NCBI GenBank assembly: GCA_025602915.1
Contig: JAHLJZ010000100.1
Location: forward strand, 1-64,000
Direction: 5' to 3'
From: Paraphysoderma sedebokerense
Taxonomy: Eukaryota > Blastocladiomycota > Physodermatomycetes > Physodermatales > Physodermataceae
DNA: 64,000 nucleotides
Both the position numbers and the translations under genes were made by a program. The notes beneath the pieces are model-generated. The model made no database searches. It was not told where the DNA came from and saw only the letters and a list, made by a program, of their open reading frames with translations. Positions 36,443-48,477 of the stretch are shown here, in pieces. Each line of letters begins with the position of its first letter. The stretch's first letter is position 1.

Positions 36443-39400
36443 TTACTTGACATTGCGTTTTGCTGTTCCAATCTGACATGAATTCACCTACACAATAGAA
36501 TCGAAATCCATTGCGAAAAAAAGGTCATAATCAGGTTAACACCATCATGATTGCATAGAATCAGACAAAGAGAGCGATACAAACCTTGGTGGCAAATCTC
36601 AGTGAATTCAATGTTTCGTTAAAGTTCGCAGCGACGGGGGAAACATTCACAAACATGAGAGTTTTCGAGTTTCCGCCTAATGCATCAATAGCCGAAAGTT
36701 AACCAAAAATGAACGAGTACATGAACACACCAAATCAGTAACGAACCCAAACTGTATTGCAACAAATAAGTTAATTTTGAATTCCTATACGGCACATGTC
36801 CTTGTCCGTTTCCTGCTCCTTCGCCAAGGGCATGAATCACGTCACCTAAGCAACTTAAACTTTTATTGATTGCTTGAGTCTCTTTTAATCTCTCCCCCGT
36901 CGATCCGGACGAAGACAGCCTTTCCGAACCGGCAAGATCGATCAGATTAATGCGGCCTTCGCATGTAGTTGATGTTAAGGTGTTGTTGCCAATTAAACGA
37001 ATGATGAAAACGCTGAAATATTATGAAGGAATAAACGTTATGAAGATGTAGAAAAATATCAAGAATACTAAGAGGGTCTCACCTGTGACTACGGGAAGAT
37101 CGTTCATTACAGTTTGTAGCACCCACTGCACGATTCTTTGTTGCCGTTTTAAGTAATGAAATAACTTGTTCCGGATTTTCAAGTTCAACTAAATTTAGAC
37201 AAAGACCACAAGTAAAGGTCAGATATAACCCTCCAAGCATACCGTAGGTGGACGGGACAAGATGGAATGAGAATTCAATATGGAACATACCAACAGACAT
37301 GTCAGTGACAGTTGTCTTCCCGCTTCGAGCATCGTGTCGTATCTCGTGCTTCTTTTCAGTTCCATCACCCAATAAATCCCTTATCGTTTCGTTATAGATT
37401 TCCAAAAATTGACCTTCCATTTTATACTCCCAACCTTTCTCCTTTAACTTGTGAATAGACTCGTAAATCTGTCGGACACTACGTGGAATCATTCCCATTT
37501 CGTGGTCATCTGAAAGACCGTTGGTAGGCCCCTCCTAAACCAGAGTTAAATAAAAGTGAGAGAACAAGAAAAAAAGACACAGTTACAGACCATTGTGTGT
37601 GTTTTTCCAGAACCGGTCTGCCCGTAAGCAAATATGCATACATTGTACCCATCCAAAGCGGACTGAACCAACTGAGAAATTTCTTCAAACACACAAGACT
37701 GTGTGGCATCAGGTTTAAACACTCGGTCAAACTGGAAGGGATAACTCTTGGAGACGGAACGCGTTCCGTCGGCGGATTCCTATTATATAGTCAATTTATA
37801 GATCCATAAGTAAAAAATGATTGATATGTATATCGAAACATGGGAGTAATGGAACTGAGAACTTACAAAGGTCTGCGCAAGTTCGATTCCTTGCGATTCC
37901 TCGCCATCAGAAAATTTGATATGTTCCATGTTGCTTTCATCTTTTTCTTTTCCTACTCAGAATACAAGTATTAGACTTACTTGCGACCCAATTGTTTTAT
38001 GGGCAACACCGGTAACCCCGACTGCCGTAATATATGTGAAGCAACGAACCCAAGAGAGGTCTGACTCTACAAAATACTCTAATATTCCCTTTCAACTCTT
38101 GGATGGTATTGTGTAATTTTCTTCTCAACATTTCATCTTCACGGGCTTTGGATTCCAAAAAGGTGATTGTAGCCTCTTGGCTTTCGATTTTGGTTTTTTG
38201 GGAGGCGATCGTGGCGTCTCTCTCACGGAGAAGTGATTCTGTTGTCTGACAAACAGCATAACGGTTTAGTGAATGGAACAACGAATTAAGAAAGCATTTG
38301 ACTTACTTCGATTTTGAGTTGCAAAGCACGAAATTGTGCTTCAAGCTGCACTACACTCGCAGATTGAACAGAGATTGTATTCTATTGAAAAGAAATAAAT
38401 GAAATAATATTTTTCAGCGCACATTGCTTTTAACTGCGTTTCGCAGAGCAATAACGACAATATCAAACCTTCAACTGTGCATTATCTTGGTTAGCAGCAA
38501 TCAAATCTGAATTAAGTTTTTCATTCTGTCGTGTGAGATTCTCGACATCGATCTGGAGCTGTTGAGTTTCGATAGAATGTTTACTATTTAAAAGTTGGAT
38601 TTCGTCGTCATGTCGTTTCTTGGCGTTCTAAGGTAAACGAGAAGGACGGAACCGTTTTGCATTCAATATATGACAGATTTTCGATTAGAGGAGAATATAA
38701 TTCAAACCTCCAAGTCATTTTTTATATTTTGTAACTCCATACTCATCATTCCGTTCTCTTGTTCCTTGATCTGAACTCTATCTTCGAGGCTTCGTCTAAA
38801 TTCTTCTAACTCGTAAACTACAGACAAACAGAAACCACCAGAAAAAATCCGTGTCAACATTTTTGTTTCAGGATGTATGTGGATAACACAACCGGTCAAA
38901 AGAAATAGTAATTCATACTCTTCGAGTTACTCTCCGACAATTTGGAATTCATCTCGTCCATGTTTCCCTGCGCGGATTCAAATTGATTTTTTAGGTAGCC
39001 TGCGAATTCCTCCATATCTTGAAGACGACCCTTGAATGATTCAATATTAGATTTGCTCCGAAAGCAATGAAATAAATAGAATGATTCTGTACTTTAGTAT
39101 CCCACGCCGGCCTTTTCTTGAGTTTGGGAAATGCACTTTGAGCTTTGGCATCCGAGGCGGCGGAGGTGGCCGAGGAAGAATCTGTGTTGTTTGACTCTGC
39201 TTGTGCATTTGCTTTTGCTCTCGATGAAGCAGTCGATTTAATTGAACTGGCCGCCGGTGTTTTCGCTCTTGTTACGGCTGGTTTTGATGCTGTTGTTGTT
39301 GAGGTCGCATTTCTGTTGGCAGCAGCTCTGGTTGATCGAGGCTGAGAGTTTGCAGTGGAAGCTTTTGCTGTTGATTTGGCAGTAGTTGCTTCTGTTGTCT

Positions 39401-39572
39401 TTTGTCTAATGTTTCTGGTTGGAGCGCTGTTGTTGTTATCGGGTGGATTCTTTCGTTTCAAAGTCGACGCTGTTGTTGCTTGAGAAGGTTGCTGGGACGG
39501 CGGATGCGCAATCTTTGACGGCGGCCGTAAAAGTGACCTCGCTGGAATGTTTTCGTTCTGTTTATCAGTCAT
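36443..39572 (-). CDS. Kinesin-14 (Kar3-like) C-terminal motor
   Basis: Minus-end-directed microtubule motor for spindle and nuclear positioning. The N-terminal ~190 residues (39572-39095) are a basic Ala/Thr/Lys-rich tail of the microtubule-binding kind. Several small exons then encode a coiled-coil stalk (for example [19 protein letters not shown]). The motor lies at the C-terminus, as in kinesin-14: neck [18 protein letters not shown]-loop [13 protein letters not shown] (~37600-37635), [13 protein letters not shown], switch I NERSSRSH (~37085), switch [10 protein letters not shown] (~36925), and FVNVSP. The final residues IGTAKRNVK end at 36443 and match the typical kinesin-14 terminus. 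Many exons (about ten introns) are present; small stalk exons were not all mapped. Confidence 0.9.
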
Positions 39573-41019
39573 ATTCTATCTCTTTACGATCTTTTTTATC
39601 AACTGTTATTAGAAAGATTGAATGATTGCAAAATTTCCAAAAAATCGAATCAAAGTGCATACACTTGGCTTTTCGCGTTCTTTGCAAGTCACGTGTAAGT
39701 CACATGTTATTCAGCGAAATATCACATCATCCATAGAAAATGCCTTTGGTAATTTATTATATTATAGTATGGTATTAGTATTGCATTATTGTATGCAACT
39801 AAGTTTAGAGTATTCTTAAAGGTAATTTATACAACCCTAGTCCATCCACCCTAGTCTATCCAACAATCTCTTTACGCTGACCGGCCTCTTTTTACGCGTT
39901 CTTATAAAAAACAGAGAAGGCCTCAAAGCAAATATGTAGGAAAATAAATGGCAATGGGCTATCATCACGTTTGATTTATTTATTTCAATTGCTGCTACTT
40001 TGTTCCGCATAGTTGCGTCATCAGGAGTGACAAGGTTTTCTCTCGTGGTCGAATCGTTGGCTAGTTGTATTTATCATGCAAGTTCATGCAATTTCTCTTT
40101 TGTAACCGGCTGTCATTAAACCTCACATTCACTTCACATTCACCGACAATGTATTGTCATCACAAAAAGTGTTGCCAAACAGATTCTTCAAACACAAATT
40201 ACGGTGCCTCCTCGCCAATTTCAAGTCAGTACAGGAGTGAAAACCACTTAATCGTACTCTAAACTAGGGATGATTAAATTATCTGTGATAATTAATATCA
40301 TTAAATTTGTGTAGCTATAACAAATTATTACAGTTCATTACAGTATGGATAGTAGTGGATTATATATTTTTGTATTGATGACATGAAATAATCCGTATTG
40401 ATGGCCAAGGACTTGATGAGTCAAGAATACATTATGACCGTCATTGTCCCAGACCATCAACATGTTTTTGCAAGGGACTTCATATTTTTATCTTTCATTG
40501 CTTTTATCAACAGAATCCATTTGCCTACTAATTCGATGATGAGACGAGACGATTCGACTCATCGCTTCGCCTGTACGACATGATCAAAATTAATCGTCTC
40601 CAAGAAATCTATCACAGATGAAAGAATTCAATTATCCAATTAATTTTGGGTTGCAACACGACCAAGACCCAAGATAAAATCCCTGTCTCCTCATATTAAA
40701 ATGGGAGCGACATAAATCCAAAATTTTCTATTCGTCGGGCCATTGGTCAGGTTGTCCGCGGCCCTTTATCTAAGTTCAAGCAATCCTCTTCCAACATCAA
40801 TTTTGAATTCACCTCAGATTTTGAATTCACCTCAGATTTTGATACATTGATGATGGAAGAATTTTTTCCCTAATATGATAATCTATTTAGTCAATTTAAT
40901 GATATTCCTGGGTTGACTAAAATGGATATCACGTGACCATCTCAACGCCAATGTTTTTGCTTCAATCAACCGATAAAACTGAAGGGCACAAAAGGGAACA
41001 GAAGAAAATATAATTAATC
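39573..41019. other. 1.45-kb divergent spacer
   Basis: The longest gene-free stretch of the window, between kinesin-14 (minus) and PRP4 (plus). It is A/T-rich with only short chance frames. It contains a near-perfect 14-bp tandem at about 39836 (CCCTAGTCCATCCA / CCCTAGTCTATCCA) and an 18-bp tandem at 40801. No RNA gene was recognised. Confidence 0.5.
40801..40836. repeat. 18-bp tandem duplication
   Basis: Two perfect copies of TTTTGAATTCACCTCAGA at 40801-40818 and 40819-40836, followed by the first six bases of a third. Probably replication slippage. Confidence 0.9.
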
Positions 41020-43327
41020 ATGTCGCTGGCCATAGAACTTGAGAATGGAATGGATATCGACGACATAGGTAGTTAGAAGTCCCCCTTTTCTGAGCTTGAT
41101 TCAGTGATATTTTCGTTTCCGGGATCACTAACTCTCTATCTTGCTCACTCCAATGTCAACCATTAGAGGAAGATGTTACGATGTTGTCAGAATCTGCCGC
41201 AAAGGCGAAAGCTGCTCAAGATGCTATATTAGAGGAATTCGAACGTAGGAAACGAGCAAGACAGATCGCCGTCCCAACAGATGATAATAAAGTGCGCCAA
41301 AAATTGAGAGAATTGGATGAGCCGATCACTCTTTTTGGTGAAGGGGTTTGTATCTTCTTTTAATCTATCGTTGAATTTTGCCTCGCATCTTTGTTGGCCG
41401 GTATATTGGATGGAGTTCTTCAAATGCAAAATTGAAGACTGGTACACGCTATGAACGATATTCCTCTAACTCTCCTTCCCTGTTTTATTTGTTTGTTTGT
41501 TTACTGTGTTTAACCTACGATATACTATTACTTCCCCACAATCGAACTGTTTCTGTATGATGGAAATGATAGCCTGCGGAGAGAAGAGACCGTCTGAGGG
41601 AGCTGTTGGCATCTATGGACGGGGTGGAATTGATTCAAGATCAAGACGAAGAGATGGAAGAAGAAAAAGAAGTACGTTCAATCACGAAGTTTCCTTTTTA
41701 GGATGTACTGAATTCGAGCTAATGTGTCTATTCCAATTCCCGATCGTAGGAAAAAGAAGAGTTCTGGACACCTGGTACCGATGAATTGCTGCATGCCCGA
41801 CGAGTGATTGCAAACTATTCCTTGCGCAGGTAAGTGCTTGATCCGCCTGCATATTTCGAGAATCAGACTTTGACGGATGTCGATTACCTTACACATCAGG
41901 GCTCGAAAACGAATACAGTACCAACGAGAACATTTTGATACCCCGCTAAAAGTACTCAAATCGATACGGCAGGAACTGTATACAGATTTGAAGGTTAAAT
42001 CTTTTTTCTAGTCTAGATTCTCTGTATCGCCGCTGTAACAATCCTTACATTTTTAGTCCTACGTTAATTATATTTCACAAATTGGAGACGATCGACCATT
42101 ATCGTATTGTACGTTTTCACCCAACAGTTCATACATTGCTACAGGTTCTTTCGGCGGACTCGTGAAAATGTGGAATGTTCCTGGATCTGATAATGTGATG
42201 GTATTGCGTGGGCACACGGAAAGAGTGGGTGGAATTAGTTGGCACCCGAAAGCTACATTATCACAAAGTAAAAGTGTTGTTAATTTGGCGAGCGGCGCAG
42301 GGGATGGAAGCGTTTGCTTGTGGTCTTTGGAACAGTAAGTTGATCAATACCTATATTCAATTTATTTCTTCATCTTCGTGTCCTATATTTCGAGTTGAAT
42401 TACGGTATTTCTAATTTTATTTTTTGTAAAGGGACACTCCCCTTGCCACCCTGCAAGGGCACGTTGCGCGTGTGTCAAGGGTAGAATTTCACCCGAGTGG
42501 AAGATATCTCGGGACCGCATCATTTGATACAACATGGCGACTATGGGATGTAGAATCAACGACAGAGTTGTTGCTACAGGAAGGTCACAGTAGAGAAGTT
42601 TATTGTATTTCGTTTCAATGCGATGGAGCATTGGCGGCGACTGGGTAAAGCGATACGCGAGATCTTTGATTTCAGTTTAAGAATTGGCTAAATCTCACTG
42701 CTATTTAATTTTCTTTGTATGTGCGGCAAACATAACATAGCGGACTAGATGGTATTGGTCGCGTCTGGGATTTACGAACTGGCCGATCAATCATGGCATT
42801 GCAAGGGCACATCAAACAAATTCTCGGCATCGATTTCTCCCCCAACGGTTTCCAAGTAGCCACTGGATCAGAAGATAACACAATCAAGATATGGGACTTG
42901 AGAAAAATGAAATGCTTGTACACTGTACCTGCGCACAAAAATTTAGTTAGTCAAGTGAAATATTATCGAGATATCGATCCTGATCTCTTGAGGCCGAAAT
43001 TCAATGGAAACGGAAGCGATATGGAGACAGGAACAAAAAATAAGAGTGGATTGTACCTTGTTTCTTCGAGTTTCGATGGCACTGTCAAGATTTGGAGTGA
43101 AGGTGATTGGAAAATACTTAAAATATTAGAAGGTCATGAAGGCAAGATTATGAGCGTGGATGTTAGTCCTGGTATGTTTCGAACCTCGTATCCCTTTGAT
43201 CCGTCATGCATTTGTTTAACTCAAAATCTGTCTTTGCTTGTGACGATTGATAGATTCAAAATTCATTGCTTCGGCAGCGTACGATAGAACCTTCAAGCTA
43301 TGGGCTAGCGAAAAATCAAACTTGTAA
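41020..43327 (+). CDS. PRP4: U4/U6 snRNP protein Prp4 (WD40)
   Basis: Spliceosomal protein that binds the U4/U6 snRNP together with Prp3. The N-terminus has the Prp4 family region: [34 protein letters not shown] and RRERLRELL. Then [20 protein letters not shown] precedes a seven-blade WD40 propeller. Blades include [79 protein letters not shown], and a last blade split by an intron ending [12 protein letters not shown]. The motif [14 protein letters not shown] is diagnostic. It has at least eight exons; the first is short (41020-~41068). The stop is at 43325-43327. Confidence 0.93.
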
Positions 43328-44102
43328 ATCATAATTGCTGAATTTATGTACACATCCATTCCCCTTTACCCGTCAAAAATTGGGACGATAATGTACTGCA
43401 ATGTTGAATACTAAATATGACGTGTTGTATGAACCAATATTGCATAGTCTCAAACCGCAAGCGCTTCAAGGCCTGAAATTGCCAAAGGAAAAAAATATTA
43501 TTCCCATTCAGTCGCATTTAATTCAACCATGCTCCATTACCCTTATGCCTTACAGACTTACACTGACCATACAAACGTTATCAGATATAGCTCCTGTATT
43601 GTTTCTAACATCCACGGTAATGCTTTACGTTTGGGAGGAGTTAACAGGTGTTAAACTGACCCGAAATACCACGAAACACTCCAAGGCAGCATTGTATCGA
43701 AATATTTCTCTCGCACAATTTTTGTGTTCCCATTTATAAATTCCTAGAGAGTAAGCGATTCTGGAACATCAATACTGGATAATATTTTACAGAAAGTGAT
43801 TAAGTTGCGGTGATCCAAACTCTGACGCATGCAATATGATAGATAGCCTTGATCATTATATCATTATAATGCTAACGTGTTTAAAACCAGGGACAACGTA
43901 ATCAGAATAAAAAGTACTCCAAGCTATCCGGTTGGACATTCTGTTTATAATTACCCTCGCTTATTGAATTCATGAAAATTTATATATATAATCCATCTAG
44001 ATCCTGTGAAAATTTAGATTCAACTGGATATTAGCCGACCCGTCACAGAAAGACATAGAGATGAAATCAGTTAAACCCCAGAAAAAAAAAATCTAAAAAT
44101 TT
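43328..44102. other. Convergent 3' spacer
   Basis: About 775 bp between PRP4 (plus) and the broken TLDc gene (minus). A/T-rich; the 112-aa plus frame at 43401 has no recognisable domain and no splice support. Confidence 0.5.
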
Positions 44103-45845
44103 TTAAAAAACTTGATAGAATTCTATTTCAACGACCGAAAATGACCACGACCCTGCTGAAACCCCCGATTGCCCAGTCCCTAGTCCAGCATATGCCCCTC
44201 CATGGGACCCCCCAAATCACATATTATAATCAATACATAAGTCTGCATCACCATAGCACGGGCCGCGCCAAATATGATCATATATGGTATTTTGAGGAGC
44301 TATTGTGTTGAAATATCTAGTTGTGCTTATTGTACCTGCTGTATTTTCGAGACTATTGAGCCACGCTGATCCAGATGGTGCCGCTCGATGAAGCAAATTT
44401 TATGTAGAGAATGCCACGGGTGCATACGCCGTGATGATGTAATTGTCTGCAATTCGAATCACAACAAAATGAGGCTCGACTCCGTTAACCAAACTGTGAA
44501 ATGTTTCTGTTGACCAGCCGTCCCTTGATGCTCGGAATCTCAAATTGAATGATCGTCCTGGAAGTAGAGCTCCTATCGCCGTTTGGTGCCGCGATGAGAG
44601 AATTGTGCTAGTCGTAAATAGTGGGTTGATCGGCGTTGGCTGAATTGCATTTGTAACTGTAACAGTTCTGGTTGTGGATATAGTCCTTGTGATTGTATTG
44701 GTCTGTTGAACGGTATTTGTTTGTTGAACTGTATTAGTTTGTTGAACTGTATTTGTCTGTAAGATGATGCTAGTCTGTAGCAAAGTATTGGTACGCGCTA
44801 CTGTACTGGTCTGTAGAATTGTACTGGTCCAGGAAATTGTATTCGTCTGTAGAATTATATTGGTTTGTAGGATGGTACTAGTCGGTAGAACGATATTAAT
44901 TGGTATGATTTGAACAGGAAGAAAAGCGGAATACGAAGAAGAGAATAGAGACATCAGTTCGAAGATGATACGATAGATGCATAATCTAGACTGGTAAGAG
45001 TCCAATGTGGTAGGTACTTGATTGATTTCGGGCCAAATATTGCGATTAAATGTGCACAATGACATTCGATTTCCACATATTCCAAAAACAAATTGCTGTG
45101 AGGTACTGTTGAATGTAAATATGCATTCGAAAAATTTGTCGGTGCATGATTGCGAGAAGCGGGTGACGTCTTGCCAGCGAGAAATTGGATTGATAACATT
45201 TGCATAGCGTTGCCATCTTGCATCATAGGGTTCGGAATATGCAGCGGTTGCATCGTCGGTAAAAGGCCAAAATACGTTCTCTAATGTGCATATTCCCATT
45301 TGATTGCCACAATTACCCACCGCAACATCATTAGATGCACCACCTGATATTTGCACACATTGGCCCATCATATTTCGGCACATTGGTAAGAATGTGGTCA
45401 TATTTTGCCAAATTCTGACTGACCCATTGGCCATTGTTACTACCATATGCATTTCGGTAAAGCTGCAATCTCGCATTCGTGTATGGCTCTTGCCAATAGA
45501 CAGAACATTCGTTGCCATAAGTCTACCTTGTCGTTGGGTACATACGCTCATTCCGTGACCAAAGTGATAACGAGTGATAACGAGGAGTTGCAGTAATATT
45601 TGTTTAAACCCCTTCTATGCAGTAGCACCACTTGAGAATCCATCTCCCAGTGCAATCATTTTCTCGATTTTTCTTTCCGCTGAGACGAAACCGACCAACA
45701 AGTATACGGCAACTTCAGCTGACTTTGAGGCCGATTCTATATTTGTTAACGATATTAGATCTCTTTCACCCTGATCGGCAAAGGAGCTGACGAGTATTGA
45801 GAAAGTGTCAATGACGTGTGCATAAGCAAGAGTGCGAAATGTTCG
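44103..45845 (-). pseudogene. Broken TLDc-domain gene with Cys-rich N-terminal half
   Basis: One reading frame runs through ~1.74 kb but is cut by three in-frame stops, so no intact product is expected. The C-terminal part is a clear TLDc domain: STILSSRHQTAIGALLPGR, LRFRASRDGWSTETFH, GPCYGDADLCIDYN, a GGSHGGAYAGLG loop and the terminal WSFSVVEIEFYQVF. The middle has a run of 18-bp repeats encoding Thr/Gln-rich hexapeptides. Ahead of that are two copies of a Cys-rich module, GNCGNQMGICTLENVFWP and GICGNRMSLCTFNRNIWP. The first ~90 residues (before 45552) have no recognised fold. All three stops are one C-to-T step from a sense codon on the coding strand, which suggests decay by deamination. 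Host gene family; intact TLDc proteins act in oxidative-stress defence and V-ATPase regulation. Mis-splicing as an alternative was tested: no GT-AG pair removes the stops in frame. Confidence 0.65.
44683..44898 (-). repeat. 18-bp minisatellite, 12 units
   Basis: Twelve adjoining 18-bp units (consensus like GTCTGTAGAATTGTATTG on the plus strand) with no indels. Each unit adds six residues of the type QTNTVQ on the minus strand. Units at 44701-44754 are the most alike. It sits between the Cys-rich and TLDc parts of the broken gene, where it would form a Thr-rich spacer. Confidence 0.85.
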
Positions 45846-46303
45846 TCATTCAACCAACCTTTTTCAGATTCCCTTATTTGCTGCGGCTATAATATGAATG
45901 GATGAATATATAATGCGACGATATTCTAATGATTTGCTGTGATTTTCTTTCTTTGTCGCTGGCGAGAGGAATAATAAAATTCTCTGATTTTCAAATCGGA
46001 AGAATTTCGCGTCGGCAGTGTCACGTGACTGTTTTCAACTGTATAATTAAATGCATATTTGATAATTGTATGAAAAAATATGTATCCGAGTAAAGTATAT
46101 ATCCCAACCGTGATAGAATCATAGGTAATGATGTGGGATGCGCACATTGCGAAGAGTCTTCGAATGTAGTCCTATCTAATTAATTCGTTGAATGGGGAAT
46201 TCGAGATTATGCGCTGATATTCGTTGCGGTTGAAACGACATCAACATACATAATCAACAGCAACAATTGTATCAACCGGCCATAAAGATAAAACCATTCG
46301 AGA
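45846..46303. other. Spacer upstream of ankyrin-nuclease gene
   Basis: About 458 bp. The frame of the broken TLDc gene may extend weakly into its first ~60 bp with further stops. The rest should hold the promoter of the gene at 46304. Nothing else is recognised. Confidence 0.4.
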
Positions 46304-48097
46304 ATGTCGTTTCTGTCCTCATTGAATGCTCTCAGATCCAAACTCAACTCTTCCTCCCTCTCAGACGACGAGCTCATCCATGAAATTTTGACACAAGCCA
46401 GAATCAATGCATCGGGCCTTCCTCCTTCTCAACGGGATTCATCTCTATCTCTTCTACTAAAGGTTACCGATGATCATGGCAGGGGATTGTTGAACTATTC
46501 TTGTGGATACGGAAGAGCAGGTGTCGTCAAGTTTATTTTGGAACTGCAAGGAACCGTCCTTGTTGATTCAAGGGATATCCATGGTACACCTTTTCTATTC
46601 CTGTGGCTCATAAGTACTGCAATTTATGAAATTAATTACATGCACATACTGTAATAGGTGATACACCTCTCCACCGAGCCGCCCGATTCAACCATACCGC
46701 AATCATTCGACTTCTCGTTTCGTACAACGCGAACATTGAACTCAAAGATAAACAGAACCAGACACCATTGTTTTTAGCCGCTTGTACGAGAAAGCAGTCG
46801 GCAGCGGTTGAATTGATTAAAAATGGTGCAGAATTGGTTGTGGATGGAGTTAGTTTGTGGTGTGCCATGGAAAAGAGTAGGTATTCTGGGGGATTCGCAA
46901 AGATACAAGAGTTAAAACGTATGTTTATGTTTCTTCAAATTCTGTGGGAGCAACTAAGAGGTCACGATAGCGAATTCATAACATTGAAATCAATTGTTGG
47001 CTTCATTTCTAATTAGGGGCTTATGAAAGAATCAGGGATCAGATAAAACCGAAAGTGCAAGCAGAAGCGTCTTCAGTACATAATCGCGGGCTACAAACTC
47101 AACCGTCCAAAGGGGCAATACCATCCACCGAAATAGAAAGGACGCTCCAAACTTATAATCTTGAGTGCTCTCGTTAGTCCAATGTTTTGCCCTCTATAGC
47201 CTCTGAAACTGTTAATAAAGTTGTTTTTCCCAATATTAGAGACTTCCACTGTAACGAATTTCGGCACGGCATCTACACCACAACCGCATTCTCAGGACAG
47301 CCAGGGCGAATTTCCAGAATTAGGTGACACTCAAACCTCCTCTATAACGTCACACACATATGAACATTCCCAAAATCTATTAGAAGAAGGTGAATCGCAG
47401 TCATCCTTTTCTCAATCGGAATCCCACTTTTCAACCGCCCCTCAATTTCGCACTCAACCTGACGAATCCAGCCAATATTCGCAACCCTCTCAGACTGATT
47501 ACGAATCACAAAGTCAGAACCGATTTTCTATGGATATTCGGAAACGGTTTCCTGCCGATTGGTTCCGCGCCGATGATGGACATTACGTCCGATCTAAAGC
47601 AGAAGCGTTAATTGACAATTTCTTGTACCGACATCGCATCGCGCATGAATATGAACCAAGGTAAATTAAACAGAGATCATAAAGCTGAGAATTTCTGTTC
47701 CTGTTTACTGGTCTCAAAGCGCTACACTGCATTTCATGCCTGAATAACACCTTTGGTTTTGTACACGCGTTTCAGCATGCACCATCCAACCCGTCCATCT
47801 CAGTCTATACTTTTGGACTGGTATCTCCCTGACTACAACATCTACATTGAATACTACGGCATTTCCGCTAACCCACCCGGCATTCCGACGTCATTTTCAG
47901 GCGCAAGTATCACCCCTCAACAACAAAAGGAGTATCAGTTACGAGCTAGCGAAAAGAAAAGATTGTATAAACAGTTGAATATAGATGTTGTCTTCTTGGA
48001 TGAGCATGACATCAAGTGTCTGGATGTGACGTTGGGAAAGAAATTGGTTACGTTTGGAGTTGAATTGTTGGGCGTTAAAAGAGCTAGACAAAATTGA
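46304..48097 (+). CDS. Ankyrin-repeat protein with PD-(D/E)XK nuclease-like domain
   Basis: Five exons, 46304-46583, 46658-46918, 47017-47172, 47240-47660 and 47776-48097, sum to 479 aa. Residues ~45-170 hold ankyrin repeats: DDHGRGLLNYSCGYGRAGVV, GDTPLHRAARFNHTAIIRLL and NQTPLFLAACTRKQSAAVEL. A Ser/Gln-rich linker follows. The C-terminal ~160 residues match the restriction-endonuclease-like fold seen on bacterial helicases: GHYVRSKAEALIDNFLYRHR (motif Glu), LLDWYLPDYNIYIEYYG (Asp, then Glu-x-Tyr), EKKRLY and IDVVFLDEHD. All three acidic positions of PD-(D/E)XK are present, so it may cut DNA. The 47172/47240 junction is the least certain. The combination is unusual for a eukaryote; target and role are unknown. 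Confidence 0.8.
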
Positions 48098-48477
48098 TTG
48101 GAATAAAGTTCCATTTTGATCACGAAGCGCATTCAAGCTTCCCTCCTTTTAAACTTTCTGCTTCCGGATATCTTGTTTTAGATACAGCATAAAGATAGCA
48201 TTGAAATTATCACAAACTAAGAGAATTGATCGCTTGATTGCTACATAGACCAATAATGATATCTTTGATTTATAAAATACGCTTCTTTGCAAGGTAATTT
48301 TTCATGATTTTGAACAGCATTATGGACTATTAAATGATTCAACTAAAAGTAGTACAATCGCATTCATTGTTCTTGCCACTTTTCTATTTGTGTTTTACAT
48401 AAGATAAATAAGCGTTCCAAAAGACCTGTAAATTCCAAAAATCGGTTAATGCCATGGATCACATTGCGGTCTAGGTG
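48098..48477. other. Convergent 3' spacer
   Basis: About 380 bp between the ankyrin-nuclease gene and the Mpv17-family gene. No gene is seen. Confidence 0.5.

Noticed and set aside
37597-37809. 70-aa plus frame across the kinesin P-loop region
   Set aside because: Antisense shadow of the kinesin-14 motor exon and its intron.
43401-43739. 112-aa plus frame after PRP4
   Set aside because: No recognisable domain or signal; lies in A/T-rich 3' sequence between convergent genes.
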